The position numbers and the translations under genes are program-made. DNA of 64,000 bases. It comes from Kribbella monticola. GTDB taxonomy: Bacteria > Actinomycetota > Actinomycetes > Propionibacteriales > Kribbellaceae. The notes under the pieces are model-generated. The model saw only the letters and a list, made by a program, of their open reading frames with translations, had not been told where the DNA came from and did no database searches. This document shows, piece by piece, positions 44,295 to 51,496 of this stretch (position 1 is the stretch's first letter; every line of letters begins with the position of its first letter). The stretch spans positions 434,001 to 498,000 of the forward strand of contig NZ_QFXK01000035.1 of assembly GCF_003261635.1 (NCBI RefSeq), given 5' to 3'.

Positions 44295-44978
44295 GTGGCG
44301 ACCCTTGTGGATGTGGTGGGTGGTTGTGAGTATCCGGGCCGAGGGGTGGCGATCGGGCGGGACAGCGACGGGCGGCCGTTCGCGGCGTACTGGCTGACCG
44401 GGCGCAGTCCGGCCTCCCAGCAGCGCGAACTCGTGATCTCCGAGCGCGAGATCGTCGTACAGGAGGTCGGTGGTGGCGCGACCGACGAGTTGCGGCACTA
44501 CACCGCGGCGATCCGCGACGAGGACTGGTTCATCGTCGGCAACGGCAACCACGTCTCCGAGCTCGCCGGTACGCACGCCGACTGCGTGGACCTCCAGGTC
44601 GCCCTGCGCAACCTCGACTACGAACCCGACCCACCGATCCGTACGCCGCGCATCTTCGCCGGCGCCGTTGTCGAAGGCCCGGAGTTGCTGGACGTCGTGG
44701 TCGGTTCGGCCCGCTCGTACTCCGCGGACCAGGTGCAGCACCCCTCCCTGTTCCTCCGCCGCTCCGAGGAGGCCACGGCCGGCGTCGTCACGACGTACTC
44801 CGGTACGGCGGCTCAGGTGGTGACCGACGGCTACCCGGTCGTCACGTCGGTCGACGTCGAGTGGGAGTCCCTGCCCGACCTGCTCTGGAACCGCCTCGAC
44901 CCGTCTCTGCGCGTCGCCCTAGCCATCATCCCGCTGCACACGGAGAGCCTCGAAGACTCGATCATCCGGGCCCGCTGA
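44295..44978 (+). CDS. IMP cyclohydrolase-like (PurO-fold) protein
   Basis: 227 residues. The N-terminus CEYPGRGVAIGRDSDGRPFAAYWLTGRSPASQQRE matches (in two blocks) the PurO-like IMP-cyclohydrolase family, in which the YPGRG, GxD and TGRSxxSxxR residues line the nucleotide site. IVGNGNHVSEL near 80 and HTESLEDS at the C-terminus are also typical. Archaeal PurO closes the last ring of IMP; bacterial members often coexist with PurH and may act elsewhere. GTG start, probably leaderless. It converges on the gntR gene with a 4-base gap and is not in a purine operon here. Confidence 0.78.
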   Translation: MATLVDVVGGCEYPGRGVAIGRDSDGRPFAAYWLTGRSPASQQRELVISEREIVVQEVGGGATDELRHYTAAIRDEDWFIVGNGNHVSELAGTHADCVDLQVALRNLDYEPDPPIRTPRIFAGAVVEGPELLDVVVGSARSYSADQVQHPSLFLRRSEEATAGVVTTYSGTAAQVVTDGYPVVTSVDVEWESLPDLLWNRLDPSLRVALAIIPLHTESLEDSIIRAR

Positions 44979-44982
44979 GACG

Positions 44983-45720
44983 TCAGCGGTCGGAGACGAC
45001 CACCTCGACGGAGTACTGGTCGGCGCGGTAGCAGTGGTCGCCGAACTCGACCGCGATGCCGTCGGCGTCGTACGCGCTGCGGGTCATGGTTACCAGCGGC
45101 TCGGCCTTGGTGAGCTGGAGCGTACGGCGTTCCTCGGCGGTCGCGTTGCGGGCGCCGATCCGCTGCCGCGCGACGCTCGGGCGGATACCGCGCGCCCTGA
45201 GCAGCGCGTACAGACCCTCCTTCTGAAGCGCGTCGGCGGTCAGGTCGTTCATTGCCGGCGGCAACCAGTTGCGCATGATCGCGAGCGGGGCGTCACCGGC
45301 GTACCGGAGCCGCACGATCGCGACGACGGGGGTGCCCGGCGGCAGGCCGAGCGCCTCGGCGGCGCGGTCGTCGTGGGCCTCGCAGTTCAAGGACAGTACG
45401 TCGGTGCGCGGTGTGCGGCCCTCGCGCTCGAGGTCGTCGTACAGGCTGGTCAGCTCGGCCTTGCGGTGCACCATCTGGTTCGCGACGGTGGTGCCGATAC
45501 CGCGGCGGCGGACCAGCAGGCCCTTGTTCACCAGTTCGGAGATCGCGCGCCGGACGGTCGGCCGGGACAGGCTCAGCCGGTCCGACATCGCCTGCTCGTT
45601 CTCGAACGGGTCGCCCGGGCGCAGGGTGCCGTCGCTGATCGCGGCGATCAGCTGCTCGGCGAGCTGGTGGTAGAGCGGCACCGGGCTCGCCCGATCGATC
45701 TGGATCGGGAGGGCGGCCAT
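44983..45720 (-). CDS. GntR/HutC-family regulator, probable repressor of the inositol operon
   Basis: 245 residues. N-terminal GntR winged helix (~8-75): PLYHQLAEQLIAAISDGTLRPGDPF, then SRPTVRRAISELVNKGLLVRRRGIGT. C-terminal UTRA ligand domain (~95-240), with YDADGIAVEFGDHCYRADQYSVEV at its end. The gene is divergent from the first inositol gene, and palindromes lie between them, so it most likely represses the iol operon and is released by inositol or a catabolite. Its ATG lies 6 bases after a TAACAT -10 box (45727-45732 on the minus strand), so the mRNA may be leaderless. Confidence 0.9.
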   Translation of the reverse strand: MAALPIQIDRASPVPLYHQLAEQLIAAISDGTLRPGDPFENEQAMSDRLSLSRPTVRRAISELVNKGLLVRRRGIGTTVANQMVHRKAELTSLYDDLEREGRTPRTDVLSLNCEAHDDRAAEALGLPPGTPVVAIVRLRYAGDAPLAIMRNWLPPAMNDLTADALQKEGLYALLRARGIRPSVARQRIGARNATAEERRTLQLTKAEPLVTMTRSAYDADGIAVEFGDHCYRADQYSVEVVVSDR

Positions 45721-45743
45721 GCCGGGATGTTACCTGAACGACC

Positions 45744-45786
45744 TTTGTATGTCTCGACATGAAAATGTGCTTACAAACTATTGACA
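45744..45786. promoter_or_regulatory. Operator and promoter region of the inositol operon
   Basis: ATGTCTCGACAT (45749-45760) is a palindrome of 5-bp arms nested in a wider TTTGTA (45744-45749) ... TACAAA (45772-45777) inverted repeat. The inner site overlaps the -35 position of the leftward gntR promoter. TTGACA at 45781-45786 is a consensus -35 for the rightward operon, with only a weak -10 (AAAGCT) 17 bases on. A GntR-type protein bound here could control both directions. Confidence 0.55.
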
Positions 45787-45893
45787 CCTTTCGGAGAGCG
45801 GGCAAAGCTAGCGAGGCGAACCAGCACCGCCACTGGTGGTACTGCGGTGGGCGCGGGGCGGTTGAACTCACGAGCCTTGACGAGAGGGCACAG

Positions 45894-46895
45894 ATGCGAA
45901 TCGGGTTGGTCGGAGCCGGGCGGATCGGGGCGTTCCATGCCGCGACTCTCAACGGGCTGGCGGCGGTGGACCAGGTGGTGGTGGCAGACGCCGACGCGAG
46001 CCGGGCGGAAATGGTCGCGAAGGACCTCGGGCTGGAGTTCGCGCCGGGAGTCGATGAGGTCCTGGGCAGCGGTATCGACGCTTTTGTGATCGCCGCCGCG
46101 ACCGCGGCCCATGCCGAGTTGATCGGCAAGGCCGTCGCGGCCGGGATTCCGACCTTCTGTGAGAAGCCGGTCGCGCTCGACCTGGCCGAGACCCAGAAGG
46201 TGGTCGCGCTGGTCGAGGCGTCGGAGGTGCCGGTGCACATCGGCTTCCAGCGCCGGTTCGACCTCGGCTACCAGTCCGCCCGCGAGCAGGTGGCCAGCGG
46301 GACGCTCGGGTTCATCCATCACATCCGGGCGAACACCAACGACGCGTTCCCGCCGCCTGCGGAGTACATCGCGACCAGTGGTGGCTTCTTCCGCGACTGC
46401 ACGGTGCACGACTTCGACATCCTCCGGTTCGTCACCGGCGGCGAGGTGGTCAGCGTCTTCGCGACCGGCGCGAACCGCGGCGAGCCCTTCTTTGGCGAGT
46501 ACGGCGACGTCGACGCGGCCGCCGCCTTGCTCACACTCGACGACGGCACCTTCGCCGCCGTCAGCGGGACCCGCTACAACGCCGCGGGCCACGATGTGCG
46601 GATGGAGGTGCTCGGTTCGCTCGGCTCGATAGCGGTCGGACTGGACGAACACACCGCGCTGAAGTCGGCCGAAGCCGGCGTCACCTTCCCGGGCGGCGAA
46701 CCGCACGCCACATTCATGGACCGGTTCCGGCCGGCCTACGTCGCCGAACTGACCGCCTTCACCGAGGTGGTCGCCGGTACTCGCGAGGTCCCGTGCACGG
46801 TCCGCGACGCCCTGCAGGCCTTCCGGATCGCCGACGCCTGCGAACTGTCCCGACGCGAGCAGCGCGTCGTCCTGCTGGAGGAGATCGGCGCATGA
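45894..46895 (+). CDS. iolG: Inositol 2-dehydrogenase (Gfo/Idh/MocA family)
   Basis: 333 residues from the ATG at 45894, preceded by GAGAGGG. It oxidises myo-inositol to 2-keto-myo-inositol with NAD. Rossmann motif GLVGAGRIGAFHAATL at the start, CEKPVALDLAE near 95 with the conserved catalytic Lys, and RDCTVHDFDILRF near 170 with the Asp/His pair typical for inositol dehydrogenases. First gene of the operon and divergent from the GntR regulator. Its stop overlaps the next gene by 4 bases (ATGA). A second, related dehydrogenase lies at the end of the operon; one may handle a different inositol isomer. Confidence 0.9.
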   Translation: MRIGLVGAGRIGAFHAATLNGLAAVDQVVVADADASRAEMVAKDLGLEFAPGVDEVLGSGIDAFVIAAATAAHAELIGKAVAAGIPTFCEKPVALDLAETQKVVALVEASEVPVHIGFQRRFDLGYQSAREQVASGTLGFIHHIRANTNDAFPPPAEYIATSGGFFRDCTVHDFDILRFVTGGEVVSVFATGANRGEPFFGEYGDVDAAAALLTLDDGTFAAVSGTRYNAAGHDVRMEVLGSLGSIAVGLDEHTALKSAEAGVTFPGGEPHATFMDRFRPAYVAELTAFTEVVAGTREVPCTVRDALQAFRIADACELSRREQRVVLLEEIGA

Positions 46896-47773
46896 CCGCA
46901 CTTGCTGACCGGATCGCGGGAGCCCCGATCTCGTGGGGAGTCTGCGAGGTGCCCGGCTGGGGTTACCAGTACGACGCGGAGACCGTGCTGGCGCAGATGC
47001 GCGAGGTCGGGATCGCCGCGACCGAGTTCGGGCCGGACGGGTTCCTGCCGGACGACCCGGCGGAGAAGGCGAAAACGCTGGCCGACCGGGGACTGCGTGC
47101 GGTCGGGGGATTCGTCCCCGTCGTACTGCACGATCCTTCGCACGACCCGGCTGCGGAGGTCGCGCAGGCGCTGGAGGGATTCGTCGCCGCGGGAGCGAGC
47201 ACGCTGGTACTGGCGGCCGCGACCGGCCAGGACGGGTACGACGATCGCCCGGTGCTGGACGACGCCGGCTGGGCCACGATGCTCGCCAACCTCGACCGGC
47301 TCGCCGGAATCGCCGCGGCAGCAGGGATCCGGGCCACGATCCACCCGCACGTCGGCACGATGGTGGAGAACGCGGACGACGTACGCCGGGTGCTCGGCGG
47401 CTCCTCGATCGGGTTGACGCTCGACACCGGGCACCTGCTGATCGGCGGAGTCGACCCGGTCGCGCTGGCTTTGGAGCACACGGACCGGATCCGGCATACG
47501 CATCTGAAGGATGTCGATGCCGCATGGGCTGCTCGGGTGCAGAGCGGTGAGGTGAGTTACACCGACGCCGTCCGGCAGGGGATGTACCGGCCGCTCGGTC
47601 AGGGCGACATCGACCTGCGCGCGATCGTCGTCGCGCTGGAGAAGGCCGGGTACGACGGCTGGTACGTGCTCGAGCAGGACACGATCCTTCCGGACCGGCC
47701 CGTCGACGACGGACCGCTGACCGACGTACGGGCGAGTATCGAGCATCTGCGGCGCATCGCCGAGGCGGTCTGA
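46892..47773 (+). CDS. IolE/IolI-like TIM-barrel isomerase or dehydratase
   Basis: 293 residues from the ATG at 46892 (overlap with iolG stop). AP-endonuclease-2/xylose-isomerase-like TIM barrel: APISWGVCEVPGWGYQY at the start, EFGPDGFLP near 45, HPHVGTMVE near 150, LDTGHLLIGG near 177, and HTHLKDVD near 202; the His/Asp/Glu in these motifs bind the divalent metal. Such proteins in iol operons dehydrate 2-keto-myo-inositol (IolE) or isomerise inososes (IolI). A second relative follows iolD, so the two probably share these roles; which is which cannot be decided here. Confidence 0.85.
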   Translation: MTALADRIAGAPISWGVCEVPGWGYQYDAETVLAQMREVGIAATEFGPDGFLPDDPAEKAKTLADRGLRAVGGFVPVVLHDPSHDPAAEVAQALEGFVAAGASTLVLAAATGQDGYDDRPVLDDAGWATMLANLDRLAGIAAAAGIRATIHPHVGTMVENADDVRRVLGGSSIGLTLDTGHLLIGGVDPVALALEHTDRIRHTHLKDVDAAWAARVQSGEVSYTDAVRQGMYRPLGQGDIDLRAIVVALEKAGYDGWYVLEQDTILPDRPVDDGPLTDVRASIEHLRRIAEAV

Positions 47774-48714
47774 TGGCGGACGACGTACTGACGATCGGGC
47801 GGATCGGAGTCGACCTGTATCCGTTGCAGACGGGCACGCATCTGGAGGATGTCGAAAGCTTCGGCAAGTTCCTTGGCGGGAGCGCGACCAACGTTGCGGT
47901 GGCCGCCGCTCGGCACGGTCGGCGGTCGGCGGTGATCAGCCGGACGGGGAACGATCCGTTCGGCACCTTCATCCACCGGACGCTGCGCGAACTCGGCGTG
48001 GACGACCGTTTCGTCACCGCGGTCGAGGGCTTGCCGACGCCGATCACGTTCTGCGAGATCTTCCCGCCGGACAACTTCCCGCTGTACTTCTACCGGTTTC
48101 CGAAGGCGCCCGACCTGGTGATCAATCCGGCCGAGCTGGATCTGCAGGCGATCAAGGACGCGCGGATCTACTGGTCGACTGTCACCGGGTTGTCCGCCGA
48201 GCCGAGCCGGTCGGCGCACTTCGCGGCCTGGGAGGCGCGGGAACGTCGAGCGATCACCGTGTTGGACCTGGACTACCGGCCGATGTTCTGGGCGGATCCT
48301 TCCGAAGCGCACGAGCAGGTCAGCTGGGCGCTGGAGCACTGCACTGTTGCCGTGGGCAACCGTGAGGAGTGTGAGGTGGCGGTCGGTGAGACCGACCCCG
48401 ACAAGGCTGCGCAGGCTTTGCTGGATCGCGGGCTCGACCTGGCCGTGGTGAAGCAGGGCCCGAAGGGGACGCTGGCACGCACTCGCGACGAGCGCGTGGA
48501 AGTACCGCCGTACCCGGTGGAGGTGGTCAACGGCCTCGGCGCCGGCGACGGCTTCGGCGGCGCCCTCTGCCACGGCCTCCTGGCCGGCTGGCCCCTCGAA
48601 AAGATCATCCGCTTCGCCAACACCGCCGGCGCCATCGTCGCCTCCCGCCTCGAATGCTCCACCGCTATGCCCACCGAACCCGAAGTCCTCGCACTCATGG
48701 GCGAAACCGCATGA
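47773..48714 (+). CDS. iolC: 5-dehydro-2-deoxygluconokinase (PfkB family)
   Basis: 313 residues. PfkB sugar kinase that phosphorylates 5-dehydro-2-deoxygluconate in inositol catabolism. N-terminal VLTIGRIGVDLYPLQTGTHLEDVESFGKFLGGSATNVAVAAARHG holds (in parts) the substrate site and GGSATN signature; NGLGAGDGFGGALCHGLL near 255 carries the catalytic Asp and anion hole (GAGD). The LYFYR motif near 105 is typical of IolC. Start overlaps the previous stop by one base (TGATG); its own stop overlaps the start of the repeat-containing open frame A (ATGA). Confidence 0.92.
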   Translation: MADDVLTIGRIGVDLYPLQTGTHLEDVESFGKFLGGSATNVAVAAARHGRRSAVISRTGNDPFGTFIHRTLRELGVDDRFVTAVEGLPTPITFCEIFPPDNFPLYFYRFPKAPDLVINPAELDLQAIKDARIYWSTVTGLSAEPSRSAHFAAWEARERRAITVLDLDYRPMFWADPSEAHEQVSWALEHCTVAVGNREECEVAVGETDPDKAAQALLDRGLDLAVVKQGPKGTLARTRDERVEVPPYPVEVVNGLGAGDGFGGALCHGLLAGWPLEKIIRFANTAGAIVASRLECSTAMPTEPEVLALMGETA

Positions 48715-49070
48715 CCGGCCGAGTGCTCGACCTCGCCATCAGAAGTTGCCGTTCGTCCGCTTCCCCCTCCAACGGCGAGATGCGCGGGTTGAGCGGGCGA
48801 GAGGCGATGAGGCGCCGCGAGGTTGTCGCGAGCGGTTGGAGGTGGCGTGCGTCCGCTTCCCCCGCCGATGGCGCGATGCGTGGGTTGATGGGGCGAGGGG
48901 CGATGAGGCGCCGCGAGGTTGTCGCGAGCGGTTGGAGGTGGTGTGCGTTCCCTTCCCCCGCCGATGGCGCGATGCGTGGGTTGATGGGGCATGAGGCAGT
49001 GAGCCGCTGCCCGGTGAGCACTGTGCCGACTGGAGGCGCGGTGCTGGGACTGATGGGTGGTCACGTATGA
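48711..49070 (+). CDS. Repeat-encoded linker ORF A between iolC and the aldolase
   Basis: 119 codons, opening with ATGA overlap on the iolC stop and closing with ATGA overlap on the aldolase start. After MTGRVLDLAIR, a 32-residue unit repeats 2.5 times (SASPxxGxMRGLxGR, then MRRREVVASGWRW). It matches no family I know; it is basic and rich in Arg, Gly, Met and Trp. The DNA repeat is 96 bp, a multiple of three, so every unit keeps the frame. Either a real peptide is made, or the frame is kept open only so that ribosomes reach the aldolase start. The last ribosome site before the aldolase is weak, which supports dependence on coupling. Confidence 0.45.
   Translation: MTGRVLDLAIRSCRSSASPSNGEMRGLSGREAMRRREVVASGWRWRASASPADGAMRGLMGRGAMRRREVVASGWRWCAFPSPADGAMRGLMGHEAVSRCPVSTVPTGGAVLGLMGGHV
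48754..48995. repeat. 96-bp tandem repeat, ~2.5 units
   Basis: Units begin at 48754, 48850 and 48946, each with a CGTCCGCTTCCC- or CGTTCCCTTCCC-like start, then GGCGCGATGCGTGGGTTGAT and GATGAGGCGCCGCGAGGTTG. Copies two and three are nearly identical; copy one is diverged in its first third. Contiguous with no spacers. Confidence 0.9.
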
Positions 49071-49975
49071 GTGGGGCTGAGGTGGGGGTGCGAGCCAGTG
49101 GGGTGGATTTGACGGAGTTGCGGGTGCGGCAGCCGGAGCGGATTGCGGAGGCTTGGCAGCAACGGCGTCGGCGGGAGGTTGTCGGTGCGGACGGGCGGCT
49201 GCTGATCGTGGCGGCTGATCACCCCGCTCGAGGGGCGCTCGGCGTACGGGGCGACGCGATGGCGATGGCGAGCCGGCCGGGGCTGATCGACCGGCTGGTG
49301 ACCGCGCTCGAGCGCCCGGGCGTCGACGGCGTACTGGCGACCCCCGACGTACTGGAAGACCTGCTGCTGCTGGGCGCCTTGGAAGGCAAGGTCGTCATCG
49401 GCTCGATGAACCGGGGCGGATTACAAGGCGCGTCGTTCGAGCTGGACGACCGATTCACGGCATACAGCACGGCCGACGACTTGCTCGCGCGCCGGCTGGA
49501 CGGCGGCAAGATGCTGACTCGGATCTGCCTCGACGATCCCGGCACGGTCGCGACGCTGGAGAGCAGCGCCCGAGCCGTCACCGAACTGGCCGACCGCAAA
49601 CTGCTGGCGATGGTCGAGCCGTTCTGGTCAGTACGCCGCGAGGGACGCGTGGTCAACCTGCTCGACCCGGACTCAGTGATCAAGTCGGTCCACATCGCCT
49701 CCGGCCTCGGCGCCACCAGCGCCTACACCTGGCTCAAGCTCCCGGTGGTCGACGACCTTGAACGGGTGATGGAGGCAACCACCCTCCCGACGCTCCTCCT
49801 CGGCGGCGACCCAACCGTCGCCCCCGAGGAAACCTACGCCTCCTGGGGCAAGGCACTCAGCCTCCCGTCGGTCCGCGGCCTGGTCGTCGGCCGCGCCCTC
49901 CTGTTCCCACCCGACGGCAACGTCGCCTCCGCCGTAGACCAGGCAAGCACCCTAGTCCACGGAGCCCCCGCATGA
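49067..49975 (+). CDS. Cgl0158-type (beta/alpha)8 aldolase, probable IolJ-role enzyme
   Basis: 302 residues. Class I-type aldolase barrel: LLIVAADHPARGALGV near 45 with the conserved DHP, GVDGVLATPDVLEDLLLLG near 88, VIGSMNRGGLQGASFELDDRFTAY (two blocks) near 112, and KMLTRICLDDPGT near 148; TWLKLPVV near 222 includes the Lys that should form the Schiff base. In actinobacterial inositol operons this family stands where IolJ is found in Bacillus, so it probably splits 5-dehydro-2-deoxygluconate 6-phosphate to dihydroxyacetone phosphate and malonate semialdehyde. Both ends overlap the repeat-containing linker frames. Confidence 0.85.
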   Translation: MSGAEVGVRASGVDLTELRVRQPERIAEAWQQRRRREVVGADGRLLIVAADHPARGALGVRGDAMAMASRPGLIDRLVTALERPGVDGVLATPDVLEDLLLLGALEGKVVIGSMNRGGLQGASFELDDRFTAYSTADDLLARRLDGGKMLTRICLDDPGTVATLESSARAVTELADRKLLAMVEPFWSVRREGRVVNLLDPDSVIKSVHIASGLGATSAYTWLKLPVVDDLERVMEATTLPTLLLGGDPTVAPEETYASWGKALSLPSVRGLVVGRALLFPPDGNVASAVDQASTLVHGAPA

Positions 49976-50220
49976 CCCCCACCAACCACCTCCGTCCCGG
50001 GAGTCGCCACGTGGTCTCCACCGAGCAGCTCCGTCCCGGGGGTCGCCGCGTGGTCTCCACCGAGCAGCTCCGTCCCGGGGGTCGCCGCGTGGTCTCCGCC
50101 GAGCAGTTTCGTCCCGGGGGTCGTCACGTGGTCTGCACCGAGCAGTTTCGTCCCGGGGGTCGTCGTCGCGTGGATTCCAGTGAGTTTGTTTGTTTTGTGG
50201 TTGAGGGAGGTTGTTGGTGA
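49972..50220 (+). CDS. Repeat-encoded linker ORF B between the aldolase and iolB
   Basis: 82 codons, opening with ATGA overlap on the aldolase stop and ending at a TGA that overlaps the GTG start of iolB (GTGA). It encodes about five copies of a 13-residue unit (LRPGGRRVVSTEQ and variants), giving a strongly basic peptide, then a short tail ending VEGGCW. The codons just before the stop form the iolB ribosome site (AGGGAGG). No known family. The 39-bp DNA unit is a multiple of three, so copy number can change without breaking the frame. Confidence 0.45.
   Translation: MTPTNHLRPGSRHVVSTEQLRPGGRRVVSTEQLRPGGRRVVSAEQFRPGGRHVVCTEQFRPGGRRRVDSSEFVCFVVEGGCW
49990..50184. repeat. 39-bp tandem repeat, 5 units
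   Basis: Units start at 49990, 50029, 50068, 50107 and 50146, each beginning CTCCGTCCCGGG or TTTCGTCCCGGG and ending CACCGAGCAG or similar. Units two and three are almost identical; the fifth decays at its end. The units are contiguous, so this is not a CRISPR array. Confidence 0.92.
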
Positions 50221-51107
50221 CTGCTTGGTATCGGCCTGCTGGGTCTACTGCGCGGGACGGGTTCGAGCTGGCTGTCAGCCCCGGGGAACCCGACTGGCAC
50301 CACACCGGCCTGTACGTCGCGACGCTTCGCCCCGGGCAGTCCATCGAGTTCGAGACGGGCGACTGTGAGTACCTCGTGCTCCCGCTGAGCGGATCGGCCG
50401 AGGTGATCGTCGAGGGGGAGACCGTTCCGCTCGGCGGCCGTGCCGACGTGTTCGCCGGTCCGACCGACCTCGCCTACGTACCCCGTGGCGCGACGGTCGC
50501 TGTCACGAGCGCGGGCGGCGCCCGGATCGCCTTCCCGCACGCGAAAGCCGCCTCCGACTACCCGTTCCGGCGGATCGGCGTCGAGCAGGTCGAGACCGAG
50601 CTTCGCGGCGCCGGTGTTGCCTCCCGCCAGGTGCGGAACTTCGGCACGCCCGCGGTGCTCGAGGCGGACTCGATCATCGCGTGCGAGGTTCTCACCCCGG
50701 CCGGGAACTGGTCGTCGTACCCGCCGCACAAGCACGACGAGCACAAGCCTGGTAAGGAAAGCGAACTCGAGGAGATCTACTACTTCGAGTTGCAGCTGTC
50801 CGACGATGCCCCCGAAAGCGTCAAGGGCAACGACCCGATCGGTTACCAGCGGGTCTATGGCACCCAGGACCGCCCCATCGACGTCCTCGCGGAAGTCCGC
50901 AGTGGGGATCTGGTGCTGGTGCCGCATGGTTGGCACGGTCCTGCGATGGCGCCTCCTGGCTACGACATGTACTACCTGAACGTGATGGCCGGCCCCGGCA
51001 CCGAACGCGAATGGCTGATCAGCGACGACCCCCACCACGGCTGGGTCCGCGACCTGTGGCCCAGTCAAGACATCGACCCACGGCTACCTTTCGGATCCCG
51101 ACAATGA
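50217..51107 (+). CDS. iolB: 5-deoxy-glucuronate isomerase
   Basis: 296 residues from the GTG at 50217; AGGGAGG seven bases upstream decides this start over the TTG codons before it. KduI/IolB-type bicupin: the HKHDEHKPGKESELEEIYYF segment near residues 171-190 holds metal-binding His and Glu, and HGWHGPAMAPPGYDMYYLNVMAG near 240-262 closes the site. It converts 5-deoxyglucuronate to 5-dehydro-2-deoxygluconate, the substrate of IolC. Translation is coupled on both sides to repeat-containing linker frames (GTGA before, ATGA after). Confidence 0.93.
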   Translation: MTAWYRPAGSTARDGFELAVSPGEPDWHHTGLYVATLRPGQSIEFETGDCEYLVLPLSGSAEVIVEGETVPLGGRADVFAGPTDLAYVPRGATVAVTSAGGARIAFPHAKAASDYPFRRIGVEQVETELRGAGVASRQVRNFGTPAVLEADSIIACEVLTPAGNWSSYPPHKHDEHKPGKESELEEIYYFELQLSDDAPESVKGNDPIGYQRVYGTQDRPIDVLAEVRSGDLVLVPHGWHGPAMAPPGYDMYYLNVMAGPGTEREWLISDDPHHGWVRDLWPSQDIDPRLPFGSRQ

Positions 51108-51496
51108 ACGCTCCTGAACCGAACGACGCCGGACAAGCCGGACAAGCCGGACGAGCCGGACGGGCCGGACGAGCTGGGGTAGCCGGACGGGCCGGGGTAG
51201 CCGGTGGGGCCGGACGAGCCGGGGTAGCCGGACGAGCCGAGGTAGCCGGTGGGGCCGGACGAGCCGGGGTAGCCGGTGGGGCCGGACGAGCCGGGGTAGC
51301 CGGTGGGGCCGGACGAGCCGGGGTAGCCGGTCGAGCCGAGGTAGCCGGTCGAGCCGGTCGAGCCGATGGAAGCGGGCGAGCTGGGGTAGCCGTTCGGATC
51401 GGACGAGGGGATCGAGGCGGGGGGCTTGGTGTGGGTGGGGACGGGAAGTGTGGGTTCGGAGTGAAGCTGACTAGTTGGTTCGGAGGAGATCGGTGA
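51104..51496 (+). CDS. Repeat-encoded linker ORF C (Gly-X-Ala triplets) between iolB and iolD
   Basis: 130 codons. Opens with ATGA overlap on iolB and ends TGATG on the iolD start. Residues ~9-95 are about 27 Gly-X-Ala triplets (GRAGVAGGAGRAGVAG style, X mainly Arg, Val, Gly), collagen-like in Gly spacing but without Pro. The tail GVGGDGKCGFGVKLTSWFGG is non-repetitive and includes the iolD ribosome site (GGAGGAG). No family recognised. The base DNA unit is 9 bp with a 27-bp higher order. Whether the peptide accumulates is unknown. Confidence 0.45.
   Translation: MNAPEPNDAGQAGQAGRAGRAGRAGVAGRAGVAGGAGRAGVAGRAEVAGGAGRAGVAGGAGRAGVAGGAGRAGVAGRAEVAGRAGRADGSGRAGVAVRIGRGDRGGGLGVGGDGKCGFGVKLTSWFGGDR
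51130..51385. repeat. 9-bp/27-bp GC-rich tandem repeat
   Basis: Built from GCCGGACGA-like 9-mers, organised in 27-bp units (a GCCGGGGTAGCCGGTGGG core) repeated about four times between 51205 and 51320, with degenerate copies on both sides. Such arrays are prone to slippage, and changes in steps of 9 or 27 bp keep the frame. Confidence 0.9.

Noticed and set aside
45771..48074. 767-codon minus-strand frame over the start of the iol operon
   Set aside because: Shadow of iolG, iolE-like and iolC genes, all with clear motifs.
49990..50184. CRISPR array
   Set aside because: Repeats are contiguous with no spacers, vary between copies, and no cas genes are present.
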